From Fragilaria crotonensis (lineage: Eukaryota > Bacillariophyta > Fragilariophyceae > Fragilariales > Fragilariaceae): 64,000 bases of DNA. The stretch covers positions 40,833 through 104,832 of the forward strand of contig JAKSYS010000151.1 of NCBI GenBank assembly GCA_022925895.1, in the 5' to 3' direction. Below the pieces are notes generated by a model, which was given only the letters and a program-made list of their open reading frames with translations, searched no databases and was not told the DNA's origin. Positions 32,640-45,164 of the stretch are shown piece after piece. The position numbers and the translations under genes were made by a program. Within the stretch, counting starts at the first letter, position 1, and every line of letters starts with the position of its first letter.

Positions 32640-35340
32640 TTAACCAGGACCGAGGCGATAGGTATCTCCGCAAAGCACGGGAGCAGAGAACCCGGTCATC
32701 ATGACGGGTTGGGTCTGGATGTGGAGGTACCGGTTGAGCTCACTGGAGCGCCACCGGCCGACCATTTTGACCTTGTTGTTCGGGATGCCGGTGCATAAGA
32801 TGGCCATGGCGCCGCCTGTTGGAACGGGCGGAGACGTCGGCGGCAGATAAAGCGGGATTGAGGTAGAGGGTGAGGGCCAAACGGAGGCGGTGAGTGCTGT
32901 CTTGGGGGAGGACAAACTGTACTGGGGCCCCGGGCCCGGCCGCGAAGGCGTTCAAAGGGGTGGTTGGGGGAATGTAGGGACGGCAATGCATGCGCGCTTG
33001 CGGTCAGGGCCAACACAGGACACAAGGTGGGGTGCCCGGAACGGCCGTGGCCAATCCGTTCATTGCGGACGAAATTCTTCTGACATATGAACGTCAGGGT
33101 GGCAAAATTGGCCGCGTACAAGACGCGGCGTCGTCCAATCAAGAGTTGGAGGTCTTTCAAGCGGAAGAGGTTATCAGCGGAGGTTGGAAGGCCGAGGTAT
33201 TCACCTGGCCACAGCAAGAAGTAGAAGTCAACGATGAGACATACGGCGGCTGCAACCGCAGTGCCTCCACTGAAGCCAGGTGGACCATGCGTGTCATCAG
33301 GGCCAATGGGGAGGGGCTTGACGCGTGACGGGGGTTCGTCCGTGGTGGCTCATGAGCAGTAGAGTGCGCGGAGCCGGAAATCAAGATGGCCAGCATGGCA
33401 GCCAAACAACGGTCCAGCCAGGGCCCCCATCCCGGCTTTCGTCTGGCCCACCAAATAAACAGCATCCTCCACCGTGCGAGAGCGGCCAGGGTTGCGGCTG
33501 GGGACAATGGTGCCAGCGCGGAGGCGCTGAGCGAAGATTTGGAGGAGAGGAACTGGGTCAGTGGGAAGGCAGCCGGTGTCGACGCCCAGGCTGTTGCAAA
33601 AGGCAACCCGCAGCGTCCAGGAGGAGGCGGAGGTGATGAATTGCGCACCAGACAAGCGCTGCTGGGTTGCTTGCAAAACAGAGCTCCAATCAGCACGGAG
33701 CTGGTGGCAGGTGGTACTGTCCAAACGCGCCACAGAAATTCCTGGGGGTAGTGAGTGTCAAAGCAAGTGCTGAGTGAGAAAACATGCATCAGGAGGCAGC
33801 ATTTTCAGATATTGCATTGGCAGTACCTGCAATGTGTGAGGTGGTGGGCACGTAACGATATCAGCGTTGATGGAGGGAATTGAGACACAGAAACTATGCA
33901 TGCAGACCCAGGGAGGCTGAGGAGCCTTTGGATGACCAGCAGTACACGGTGGCTGTATTGTCTGTCGCAACCCAGAGGGTACGCTCGGCCACATCGAGAT
34001 GGCAGGCGAGGACGTCCTTCTTGTGTGTGATCAGTGTGGTCATGAGCTCCAGCTCTGAGACGGAGATAGTGCCCCACGCGTTGTCGGTAGTGACAAAGGC
34101 CTGCTGCACATGCTTGGGAAAGGCCACGTGCCAAACCGTGGGGGGAAGGCGCTGGCATCGGTACTAGAGTTGAACCACATGCTGCCCATACCATGCCCAC
34201 TAGCGTCGCTTGCAGCAATGTAATGGGGGTCGCTAGGATGCAATTTGTGCAGGCATGTGGGCCGGTTCCAGAGCAAATCAGCCAGGTTCCAAAAGTCCGA
34301 TGCCATGTCTCACACGGTTCCCAGTGGCAGTGTGATGTGAATGTTGCAGGATGGAGAAGAAGCCCTTTGGAACCTGGCTAGTAAGCTGGCAACGTGGAGC
34401 ACAACTCCCCCAGCAATTTGTGCCAGAAGGCAATGGATGCGCGTTTTTGGGGAGGGTTGAGATGGCAGAGGAGGTCATGCAGGCGCTTGAGCTGGTGAGG
34501 CGGCAGTTGCATGGTGCCGGCGCGTGTATTGAAATCCCATCCGAGCATCTGTTTATGCCTGCTCTAGTACGCATCTTCCACGAGGCACAAAAAAGGATGG
34601 GAATTCCACCCACACCATGAATAATTCCAATGGAAACACCACAATTTGTGGTGCCCCAGGAAAAGTTGGCAAACAACTCCTTATTTAGGTATGTTGTAGA
34701 TGTTAAGCCAAATGCGGTGAAAAGCGTCGTCGGTTATGTCAATTTTAGACAGGTAGACAGGTCCGTTCCGAGGGTCACTCTCCACTAATGTTTGGAGACC
34801 CGTTGAAGTGCCTGTCCAAATTGCATCGCCTCTTTCGGTGCGAGCGCAAGAATCTTGTCCTTTGTGACCGAGAAGCTGTAGTCAAGGTTGTCGGTCACAC
34901 TGAGGCACAACCCACAGCCGTGACAAACGGTGGTTTGGCCAATCTTGGACACTGATGTACGGGAGGACCGCCAAGTATCCTTGGGAGCGAATCAAGCATC
35001 TCGGTGAAAACGAAGTCGCATTCCCCATGTGATGGCTTGTTTGGTCCCCTCCACATGGCCTGGTCCCGTTGCTCTAACGTCCACGGTGTGGTGGACGTCG
35101 GGACACTGGCTGGTGCATTCGAAGGTGGTTTAACGGACATGCGGCCTTGTGGGAAGATTTTTCACATGCGCTGCCAGGTTGGACGACCTCCGGGCATGTA
35201 CGACAAACGAGGACCAGCCGAGCAAATGGGGGGACAACGCGGTCCTCTGCGCTACCTTACCGAGTGGTCCCTCCGCCGACAAGATAGAGGTGACTTTCCC
35301 TTTCACTCCGTGCGACGTACGACTGAGTGCCATAGGAGGG
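32640..35340 (-). pseudogene. DIRS-like retroelement relic: RT, RNase H, tyrosine recombinase
   Basis: Minus strand, several frames. Leader: A-L-S-P-H-L-L-G-W-S-S-F-V near 35230. RT: R-D-Q-A-M-W-R-G-P-N-K near 35060, L-R-L-S-P-L near 34925, G-P-V-Y-L-S-K near 34770, and K-L-L-G-E-L near 34410. RNase H: Y-I-A-A-S-D-A-S-G-H-G-M-G-S near 34210, S-E-L-E-L-M near 34050 and W-V-A-T-D-N-T-A near 33970. Recombinase: D-F-R-L-R-A-L near 33370, L-L-W-P-G-E-Y near 33205, T-F-I-C-Q-K-N near 33090, G-H-G-R-S-G near 33050, D-V-S-A-R-S near 32850 and V-G-R-W-R-S-S-E-L-N-R-Y-L-H near 32750, which holds the H/W-x-x-R and Tyr nucleophile region of tyrosine recombinases. The RT-RNase H-YR order is that of DIRS-type elements known in stramenopiles. 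Stops and shifts make it dead. Confidence 0.7.
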
Positions 35341-37352
35341 GGACAGTAGCACAGTACGTAATGTACCGGTCTGTGGTCTGTAGCACCCTCCTTAGGTCAT
35401 GCATCGGAGTGCGGATTCCTGAAAGTCCTCTGGAAGTTTGAAAGTGTTGTTCTTCTTGCCTCTTGCTTGGACTGAAGATCTTTCTGTCAGACCTCTGTCA
35501 GCGGCCAGAAAGGGGTCAAGACCCAAGAGGAGGAGATATACTTGCTTGACTTGAGATAGATACTCCAATATCAGTATCTCTGAATCAATCAATCCAAGGT
35601 AAGGTCCTTTCGAGTCTGAGTCTCAGTAGATGAGCTTACAACCTGCCCGGACTTGGAACTCAAACCCCCACCAATGCGAAGAAGAAGCGTGCGGGAAAGA
35701 AAGAAGTGCAAGGGTTGGTGGTGGGTGAGGAAAAAGAAACTGCGTGATGATCTGAATAGCATAAGGCCAAGAGTGTACAGTCCAAGGATAAATGCTAGGA
35801 CCAAAAACAGTGAGCCTTTGCAATGCTCTATTGACGTTTCCTGAGTAACTGGTGAAAGTTATGATTCTCAGTTGCCGGTTTCATACGGTAAAAGCCAGTC
35901 TTCGAGATACCTGATGAGCTACAGTCGTCGTGGAATATCGTGACTCATCTCCGCCTCCAACAAAAATGATATTGATACAAAGCACCCGACTTGGAGCTGT
36001 CCGATTCTCCGGGGGCTGCCGATAATGAATTCATGTTGGCCTGGGGAGAAGATTCGTAGAATCACTCTGCTGAAGTTTTCACTTCCTTGTCTGTCATTTA
36101 ACCGTCATCCAAATTGACCCTTAGATACAGGCCGGGGTACTTGTACCCATATCGTATGGCGAGCAGACTGTATCTATATAACGAAGAAAAGAGGAGAAAG
36201 ATGTCTGCGGTGTTTCTTCTCAGTCAATAAAAACCGTCATCTAAATGAATAAGAACTGTCCGAACCACTGCAGTTTATACACACCCTTTCCATATCTAAT
36301 CAATTCTAGAACCTTGATGTCCCGTTGACGTGGCAATCTTAACCACGTAAGAGTCCTGTAGAAGATATAGTAGGATAGAATCTGAAGTTCAGGAAGTACA
36401 TATCCATATGTAATATGGAGTACACGTACAACGGTAGCAGCAATCATCAACGAAGTAATTGTCATCGGAGAGCAAGTGGTCTCTGAGTATTGGAGAACCA
36501 GTACGTCCTATGTACGGAGTGCAGTCGCTAAGCGACGTTTACCTCCCGGTATTAGTCGACTGCTATTCGGTACCGGTACTCGGAAATGCTCCAGAACGTC
36601 CAGGACACTAAATTAAATCAGTTTCATTTTGATTTCTCTTCTCTGTCTAGAGTGTGCACCGTCCTACTGAAGAGTAGGTACAATGGCGCGTGGTGTAGCC
36701 GAAAAAGTTCGGTATGGGCGGATGACGATTGTGTGACTAGGAGGGCACTTGTACCCATCCGTGTCTAGGCCCGTACTCTGCAGAATGTAATGCGTAATGC
36801 ATCTTGTATGCAACAAGAGTCACATATTGCCGTAGTCTATCGAATGTTTCCCTTTTTGGACTACCACCCATATACCTACGAGCTTGCCATGAACTCAACT
36901 GGAACACTCCATCATTCGCAAATGAGTGGACATCCATGACCCCGAGTGCTCTAAATTTCGATCGGAAAAACGTGCAGTATATAATGATATAATGATATAA
37001 TGATACTCCAAAATCCTGCTGACGCCAAATCACTCTGCCTCTCCTCAGTGGCGTGATTCTCCTAGACTCCATAAACCCTTGCAAAGACGACGTCTTGAAT
37101 GGTAAGACCGCAAAAAATGGGTTAATGGTAAATGTGCCTACGATCTCTGCATCTTCGCGCTTTTCGAATCAGTATTTCCTACACGCTACCAGGCGGTTCC
37201 TGTACCCTGGAGTACCTGGTTTTGAATCGAATGTTTCCTAAATCATCAGTCCCCTCGTCTCTTTCAGATCGGTCTGTCCTCATGTCGCCCGTCGCTGACT
37301 GAGGTATTATAGCCGAGCAATACTTTTCCAATACCTGAAACTGTACTAACTT
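35341..37352. other. Intergenic, no gene recognised
   Basis: Only short frames. A small ATAATGAT repeat (three units) lies at about 36980-37005. The last part is the 3' flank of the second bHLH gene. Confidence 0.45.
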
Positions 37353-38526
37353 CTATTTTTCTCGCCTCGTATCGTCAGCACGTTTTCTGCGCCTCGATTT
37401 CGGGGACGATACACTTTCGCCCAGCAGAGGCAACGTTTGGGTCGTGGCGCCAACAATGCTGTCGCGATGTCTATCAACGCCTCCTGACGGTTGGAGGAGC
37501 TGTTGATAGAGTGCAAATGCATGCGGATCTTGCCTTGCCACGCTGTCAACGCTCGGGTGGCCTTGTGCAGAAGTTACAATGTCTGCTGAAGCATGTTGGT
37601 ATGCAGAAGCTCTCTGCTGTTGCAGCAAGAAGGAAGTTCGTAACAACAAATCAGAGGGACCGCCAAAGTCGTTAGAAGTGCTGGTGTTCCCTGATGCAGA
37701 AAGTAGCGCTTCGAGGGTGGGGGGTCGCGACGAAGGACCGCTGTTCATATGTTGGGAGTTGAATCCAAATCCCTGTCGCACATTTCCAGTTACATCAGCT
37801 GCGAATCTTTGAAATGGGGAAGCGGCTGCAGAGTTGATTACGCCAATCGGATCGTGCAAACCCCTCACCCTGCAGCCATCGACTGGAAGTCCTCCGCTCA
37901 GCGTAGCCCTACTGTTCGCAAAGGCATTGACTTGTTCCTGCAGCAAACGACACTTAGTATTTGCTTCGCGCAGTGCCTCTGTGAGATTTAGAATCGTCGA
38001 TTGCTGTTGTGAGTGCTCTCGAATTAGGGCAGACATAGCATCCACAGCAGATTGCATAAGTTCACCGCGGTTTGTTATGGTTGTAAGCTTCGCATCACGA
38101 GCAATGTGGGCGTCACGACCCGAGGAAATGGAAGGGTTGACTTGAAAGACAAGTTCTGGACAGAGAGTGATAATTAAGTTAGCGTGTTGATGCTTGCGTA
38201 GGCGATGGGGGTTAACCTTCGCAATTTCCTAACCTACCGGCTAACCGCTCGAGCCCTTCGTTGAAATGATCCCTTCGCTTCTTTTCCCTGTTTCGCTTCC
38301 TCAACGTTGAAAGGTACACCTTCTTTCGTGGGCGTTGCGACGGGTGTAGGTGATCATAATTTGTCGCATCTCCCTCCGCATCCGATGACGCATCACTTGC
38401 AAATTCTTGTGACTCTGATACGCCCTCGGCGGCGGCTACCCCAGCGTCCTGCTTTTTGACGCTTTCGTCGGAAGACCCCTGCCGCAGCGGCTCAGCTCGC
38501 TGGTGGTCATTTTGTTGAGTATTCAT
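37353..38526 (-). CDS. bHLH transcription factor (two exons)
   Basis: Exon 1 is 38526-38238 and exon 2 is 38155-37353. The 82-bp GT-AG intron (38237-38156) splits the codon before E-L-V-F-Q. The spliced protein has 363 residues. An acidic, Glu/Ser-rich N-terminus of about 70 residues precedes the basic region and helix 1 (K-R-N-R-E-K-K-R-R-D-H-F-N-E-G-L-E-R-L-A-E-L-V-F-Q), then a loop S-G-R-D and helix 2 (T-T-I-T-N-R-G-E-L-M-Q-S-A-V-D-A-M), followed by a coiled-coil continuation (residues about 135-175) of leucine-zipper type. The rest is Ser/Gln/Pro-rich, with a basic tail S-R-R-R-K-R that may be a nuclear signal. The E-L-V-F-Q-[IV]-[DN]-P words are shared with the broken bHLH gene at 14.2 kb, so the two are paralogues. 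DNA target unknown. Confidence 0.82.
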
Positions 38527-40780
38527 TCCAAAAGAGTTGTGACTGGCTCTCGATTTAGAGGGTTGTTTCGGTGCGACGAGATGGCTTCAGTGTTTCAGTG
38601 GCACAAAACGAAATCTCTGGCCGAACTACGGTTTAAGCAGGTGTTGCATGGGTGTGTCCATGTGGTCTGAGATAAGTGCTATCCTCTGAAAATCCGGCTA
38701 AGTAGGCCTAAACGTGAGTCACCACATGTTTGAAATGTCTTCCAACACATCATCTAAAGATTGAATTTCTAGACTTCCTATAATTTAGCTCAAGGTTCAA
38801 GTATCGTTCCCTCTAGCTAACATGAGTATTTATCAGATCGTGTTCGTTTTATGCCTTGACGTCAAGGTGTCCAGTGCTTCTAAGTTCGTGGTGTTGTAGT
38901 CCAGGCATACTTACCATATGTCCTCTGTTTTCCCAGTAGAGTGAGTACTGGCTGAAGTACAGGGTTGCGATAACCAAATCCTACCTACGGTAGTCTCTAT
39001 CCATATAGCTAGAGAGTAGGAGTATAAACATATGCTGTTGCCTCGTAACAGTACTGGTAGCACCAGGTACATGTACTGTACCTCGCACTCAGAGTACTAC
39101 TTCTGTACGTATATTCTTAGTGAAATGGAGTGTTGAAGTCGCGCGAGAGTGACGACAGAGCTACTGTACGAGCGAAGGGTATTAGTACCTCGTAGAGAAT
39201 GAATTCGCCACATTGCTGACATCAGGGGCAGAGAGTGCCGGGTGACGGTGACGGTGACAATGTTCTGAGTTGGGTCCCAGGTGCCAGGCCGGGAACCGGG
39301 CACTATGCATTATACTTGGTCGATGGTTGACGACGGCAGCGTGACTGGCAGCTGGCAGGCTGTGTTGTCTACAGGGAACATTTTCCTTTTGCTACAGCGC
39401 GTATGCATGTAGTAGTACAAGGTACTCCTCTACCTAGTTCCGACGTAGCATAAAAGAAGAAGCATGCTCTCCCCCCCTTTTCAATCTTTCTCGAAACGAG
39501 ATAAACATATATATATATGCATACGCAGAAAAACAAAGAATCTCCCCGGAATGTCTTCAGGAATTGTTCTGAACCTCGAACCCTCGAAACCTCCAAACGC
39601 TCGACCCGTACTGACGAACCGACCTACCATTACTGTCTCAGATCATCAATGTATTGCAGACCTGTGTACAAATCACGTTCTGGAACTCAAATATAATTCC
39701 CGAACAAAGTTCAAAATGTCCCCAAATAATTTATTTTAGAGCATTGTGGGGTGAAATCTTGAAATAACACAGCCTGGTGATGAGTAAAAAGGAGGCCTCA
39801 CTGATTTCATTCGTTTAAGTTTTGGGAATATCTCCAAAATCATGGACTGAAAAACTCCCAAAAACAACAGCAACATGGCGGTTTTCCCTTGTACAACAAC
39901 ATGTTAAAAATGGTCAAAGGGATGATGATAAGGGCATGTACGTATTCTTGAATTCCATCAACATGATTGGGAGGTGAAGTGCTCGGTGCATATTAGCACA
40001 TGTGAGTATGTATCAACAGCTGTGTTGACCGTGGTAAGTTTGCCATGTGCAAACTTTGGCCTTATAGGAAAATATGATGGTACTCCTGAAAGCAATTGCA
40101 AGCTAGTGAAGATGGACATAAATGAAAACACCCACACAGCCCTTTATTGGCTCTGATCATCCTCAGAGGGTTCCGGGTTGTACACATACCATTTGCTTGT
40201 TGATACGACCCGCACAGTTTTAAATGAGTCCTCCGGAGCACTTTTGTAGCAGGATTTTTCACTGTACCAATTTTTGGTACAACTTGACAATTAATTGCAT
40301 ACTACCTGTTGTACATCTTTGTTACAACAACTGTATATTGTGCCGAATCCTGTTTCATGTATGTTTTGCTGTGACATAAATGTCACAGGGTCACACCAAT
40401 GATACACTGTGACCTTCAGATGGTGCCAATCTACTCTAGTGGGTAGTACTAGTTGCTGTGCCATCATATGAAAGTACAACTGCATTCTAGAAGCACATTT
40501 TACCTCAAAGTTACAGCAGTTCATCAACATTGACAGGCAAAAGGCAGGTCTCGGTTCACTTCCCACAACAATTTGTTCACCCCGACGGCCATTCTACCAA
40601 TTGTGTTTTTTATGACAGCAAATCCGACTGGTACTCCGCAACTATACCTCGCCTTGCGGCACCAACGGATATCACTGGGTGTCATATTTTTCAGGCATCA
40701 TCTGTAGTCTCATTCCCTACACAGGACATCCCGCTACAAAATTTCAGGCATGAATTCAACAACTAACTCTGGCAGAAAAG
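38527..40780. other. Intergenic, no gene recognised
   Basis: GTAC-rich segments at 39040-39110, a (GGTGAC)3 run at 39239-39257 and a short AT run at 39506-39520. Frames near 40290-40770 look like repeat remnants but match nothing I know. Confidence 0.4.
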
Positions 40781-40819
40781 AGACTTAGTATCTTGTCTGT
40801 TTCCTTTGCCATTTGCGAC

Positions 40820-42187
40820 GCCGAACAGACTCTTCTCCAGTATCTCCAAATCAACTGCACAATGTACATTGGGACCGACGAAAAAAACACCAGTGAGGCT
40901 CGTTCTCATGGATTGTATTCTCCCTAGGGAAGGAACACCTGGTTCTTAATGCCAGTCCGGTTGACGGCAGGCACAAATGCCAGAGCTCGCTCCGCAGTGC
41001 CGCCACTGCCCTTGCGTCAGCAACTCTATACTTGGATGAGCTTGCAACATACTACTGCACATTCAAACTCTTTGTTGACAGCTCCACCAGTGCTATCAGC
41101 AACGTCTCCGCCATCCGCGATCTGATTCCCAAACAAAAGTTTGCCAATAATGCCGATATTCTGAGCACACTTTGCGCTGCACCAGATGTCCTCAGTCACT
41201 TTCTTCTCTATCATGTCACCAGTCACCAAGACGCGACCACGGACTTTGACAGCCTCCCCTTTGAGGCACAATTGAACGTCCTCTTTGATTGCGTTGCAAC
41301 GGACCAACTAGCACGACAAGGCGTCAATGTAGGAGAGCGGACCCAATCCTGCTCCCATTGCCCAGCAAGCCATCTCCCCGTGGAGGTGTTTTTGGGTCAT
41401 CAAAACATTCAGTCGCACTACATCCCTCGTCTTCGTGATGCACTCAGCTCCGCAGGCATCGTGCTTTTCTACAAAAAAATATATTCGGAATGATTGCACC
41501 ACCGCAGCACTTGCTTGGGAGTCTCTCTCTTTATGTGGTCATCGCTCCCGTAGTGACAATGCACCGTCTCGATCAACGCTGGTCCACAACTGGCTAAACT
41601 TGGGAAACCAAAGAGCGAAACACAGCACAGTGAGGCCTGATACTCTCCAAGCGTGTCCATATTGTGCCTCGCCAGAAGACTTTGTTCATCTCCTTAGCTG
41701 CCCTGATCCTTGGGGGATGAAATTCCAATACGACGCCACAGTCGTGCTAAAAAAAGCACTCATGTATAGTGCAGGGAATTCCATTTTCCGTGCTGTCAAG
41801 CAATGGACACATCAGCCAATGGACAATCAAACCGTCCAATCATGTGCTCCTGGCTACCAGCTGGCCATTGACTGTGCAGTCCACTCTCAATCTGCTATTG
41901 GCTGGTCGAAGCTATTTCGCGGCCTCGTCAGCTTCCAGTGGGGGCATGTTGCCAACATCCCCGACCTCTCACACTCTCGGGAGCAGCGGTCACAGAAATC
42001 CATTAACCACCTGGCGGTGGTCATTCGCGCACTTCAGGATTACTCCCTTGCCTTATGGAAAAGCCGCAATGAAACTCTTCATCAGAATGTTGAGCGTAGT
42101 CAAGCTATTCTCCAGGCACAACTCAACCATGAGATCACCACCATGCACGATCTCCGAGATACATTCTCTCCCATCATCCAAAGCTAA
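40820..42187 (+). pseudogene. Non-LTR retrotransposon 3' part: RNase H and C-terminal zinc motif
   Basis: Plus strand. From 40860 the text resembles the RNase H domain of LINE-like elements: R-S-A-A-T-A-L-A-S-A-T-L-Y near 40990, K-L-F-V-D-S-S-T near 41070 and V-T-S-H-Q-D-A-T-T-D-F-D near 41215, then F-E-A-Q-L-N-V-L-F-D near 41265. At about 41473 an A7 run coincides with a change of frame, and the frame then runs without a stop to 42187, with C-P-Y-C-A-S-P-E-D-F-V-H-L-L-S-C (41662-41709), the C-terminal zinc-binding motif seen in these elements. The RT portion is missing. The second frame of 250 codons is long for a relic, so this copy is probably young. It is related in type to the minus-strand RT relic at 17-18.5 kb. 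Confidence 0.65.
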
Positions 42188-43747
42188 TTCTCCATGCCTT
42201 TGATTGAATGTCTCCTTTGCTCGTTCCGACAAAAACAACGATGGCTCCGACTTACCCGGTAAGCCACCTCACATGCACCATCGCAAGGTTCTCGGCAACA
42301 AGTGATATCGAGTTACTTCCACATGTGTCCTCCCGAACCATTACGACTGTCACACGAGATCCTACACCCACAATCGTTGACCCTTCCATACTATCAACCT
42401 TTCAACAGGTACCGATACGACAGTACCTCTCTATACCAGCAGAGCGCGATACTATCCCTCAACCTAACGTCTAACTTGTATTCCATACAAGTTCGTCCCC
42501 AGCTACCAGCCACTACAACATCCTCCCGCCTGTAAGGCTAGCAACATGAAATGCAGCTGCCTACTAGAAGTAGACATCTGATAAAGATGTAAGAAGAGTT
42601 TAGTATGAAAAGATTTGTAGCTTGATTGGTGGATGCAAACAAGCCGGCTAGGTTTTCTCCTCATGGTGAGTAAAAATTGCTGACCATCAGAAAATCTGGC
42701 TTGTCATAAAGAAGTTTTTGTGGACTCATAGTATGTTCTGAGGTAAGTAATTTTGTTTGACCATCAGCAATTTTTTATTGACCGTCTGCTATTTTTTACT
42801 GACCAATCACATCATCATAAGCTCACCAGCCTATGCTTTACATTGCGTCACCACGACTCAGAATTGAAACAATTTTCAACTCCAGGGTATCACGTGTTTT
42901 CTTCTTGTTCACGATTCCCTACTAGGTATGGCCGGACCTTCCGGCAGTGATAATTTGTATGGGTACAAATACAAATGGTAAGCCTGTTGACCAATGTACA
43001 GGGCCCAGCATTTACAACACATTCTTCACTTCCCAATGATGCTTTTGTATTAGATTCTGCAATGTCAACAATGTATGATGCATTCATGTTTTCATTATGC
43101 ATAACTTTTCACTGAATCATTGAAATTATTAGTTTGTGAATGTGAACAATGGCTGGTGCAATTTTAGTCTGCAATCAAGCTTTGTGACAGCAATTTTGAG
43201 GTGTGAACTTTGTGCTTTGGGCACCTCCATGGTATGCATAAGTGGAATGGATCTAATTGAAAGTAACTGAAACACTTAGATTACTGTTCATCACTCTTCT
43301 CAGTTACAAAAAGGGCAATATGATAGAGCAACAAGAAGCACAATCACGCATCCTTTTGAAGCATCATTTGCTCGGGAAGCCAAGCATTACTGTCCCTTGC
43401 AGCCTTGCAATTCCAAGGAGCAATCCCCTCAGGTTGTTGCTCCTTAAGATATGTTTATGCCAATCTGATATACTTGCTGTTTTCCTTGTTACAGGGTGCT
43501 GTCCTGGTTGCAAAAATTAGGGGTTAGGGGTTGCTTGGTTGTGTACCCCGAAATTTGTTCTTTACCAGTAGTCTACGCTAGTTGTAGTACCACATGGAAC
43601 ACGTTTCCGCATACTGCGAGACCCCTTATCGAATATACTCCGAATATAGTTTAGACTGAATACAGTACTGGTACTTGATGCTTGTACCGATGTTACAATG
43701 CTGCTCCAGTTCACACATTTGCAGGCATCCCCCGTGTCCTTGCTGCC
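42188..43747. other. Intergenic, no gene recognised
   Basis: GACCATCAG(A/C)A-type words repeat at 42683, 42762 and 42782. Nothing coding is supported. The last 200 bp are the 5' flank of the sulfotransferase gene. Confidence 0.45.
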
Positions 43748-44974
43748 ATGGGGACCTCGCCTAAGAAGAGAGGCTCCCATCCCAGTCAATGGAAGATTGA
43801 GAACTTGCAGAAGCTGTGCCTTGCTGCTGTTCTGTGCATTGTTGTGTATTTCGTAGCAAGACCGTCCAGCAATGATACGTCATTGTTGAAATCCGCTGGA
43901 GAGCACACTGTTGGTGGCATCAACGATCGATCCACGAATCACCTTGGCTTCTATATCATGCCGAAAGGAGGCGAATTCTCGCCTCAAATTGCCTGGCTGA
44001 TGAGCTTCCCCAACAGTGGTACATCGTTCACAATGACGTGCATTGAACGTACTTCGAATCTGTCCACCGCATCCAATTACGGAGATGAAGTCACTGCAAA
44101 CGATGCCTTCTCGCTTTCTATCTACCCGCGGCATCCCGAAGGCCCCTATTGGGAGGGTTTATCTGGAAAGCTGGGTTCCATTCGCCCCCTCCCGGAACAA
44201 TACGTTCTAGTGAAGACGCATTGTGGGAGTCGCTGCATCACCTGCCCCCCGAACGAGTATGTTGAAACATTTGAGAGCTATGTGGACGCCTGTCGATACT
44301 CCACGGCCCGAACTGCTCCGAATCGGACTTTCGAGGATTTCCTCTACCCTATGGATCGAGTCAAAAAGGCAATCCATTTGATCCGCAACCCGTTTCACAA
44401 CTTTGTGGCGAGATTCCATCTTGATCGTAAGAATGCCATGGCTCATGACAAAAAGAAGTGGTTGAAGATGCATCCATCCAACGCGGTGGGATTCCAGCGG
44501 TGGTGCTATGAGTCTGATGAGATGTACAAGAAGGAAGAGGACGAACTCTTCGAGCACGACATGATACGTCAGCTTCGTCTTTCCCCTTGCCACTCTGAAG
44601 TTTTCAAGTACATTCAATGGCACAATTTGGCTATTCAACTCACCACCAAGTACAAAATCGACACTATGGTAATCTATTATGAAGACTTTGCCGTCAAGTT
44701 TAACGAAACTGTGGACAAGATTCTCGACTTCTTGGAGCTTCCGCTCGTAAAGTACCAGGAGGGGTTCGAGGCTGGGCATGAGTATAACAAGTACTATACC
44801 AATCTCGACAAGCGACGCATAGGGCTTCTCGCAAAGGAGCTCGCAAGCGAAGAGACCTGGAGTCGCATTGAGCAATATTTTGACAAAAGCAAGTCTACTT
44901 TCTTTGATACTGATTTGTCCGAGGACAGGATCCCACCGGACGTGAAGAAGCTTCCAAAGCAATCGTCACCTTGA
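43748..44974 (+). CDS. Golgi-type sulfotransferase (type II membrane protein)
   Basis: 408 residues from the ATG at 43748; the open frame upstream to 43682 has no ATG. A short basic cytosolic tail is followed by one hydrophobic segment (residues about 22-37, L-C-L-A-A-V-L-C-I-V-V-Y-F-V-A), a signal anchor of a type II Golgi protein. The lumenal domain opens with the PAPS 5'-phosphosulfate loop W-L-M-S-F-P-N-S-G-T-S-F-T near residue 85. The 3'-phosphate motif I-H-L-I-R-N-P-F-H-N-F near residue 215 follows at normal spacing. Y-Y-E-D-F near residue 312 fits the later conserved region. The enzyme should transfer sulfate from PAPS to a carbohydrate or a tyrosine; the acceptor cannot be read. N-glycosylation sequons are present in the lumenal part. 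No intron. Confidence 0.82.
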   Translation: MGTSPKKRGSHPSQWKIENLQKLCLAAVLCIVVYFVARPSSNDTSLLKSAGEHTVGGINDRSTNHLGFYIMPKGGEFSPQIAWLMSFPNSGTSFTMTCIERTSNLSTASNYGDEVTANDAFSLSIYPRHPEGPYWEGLSGKLGSIRPLPEQYVLVKTHCGSRCITCPPNEYVETFESYVDACRYSTARTAPNRTFEDFLYPMDRVKKAIHLIRNPFHNFVARFHLDRKNAMAHDKKKWLKMHPSNAVGFQRWCYESDEMYKKEEDELFEHDMIRQLRLSPCHSEVFKYIQWHNLAIQLTTKYKIDTMVIYYEDFAVKFNETVDKILDFLELPLVKYQEGFEAGHEYNKYYTNLDKRRIGLLAKELASEETWSRIEQYFDKSKSTFFDTDLSEDRIPPDVKKLPKQSSP

Positions 44975-45164
44975 ATGCATTCCTAAGGAGCCTGTTAAAT
45001 GCTAGACAGTGCGACAATTTTGATCATGATGAACGCTGTTTGGGTCAATGTTCCCCCGATCTATTTGTTATTTGACCGACCAGGCTAGTAAGAAGGCCCT
45101 CATAAATAGAAATGACAATAACTGAATATCACTATTACGCCCTTTCGCTATCCTGAGGTACAGA

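Noticed and set aside
33325-33751. Plus-strand frames of 103-121 codons in the 33-kb region
   Set aside because: They are antisense to the recombinase and RNase H text of the DIRS-like relic, which gives recognisable motifs.
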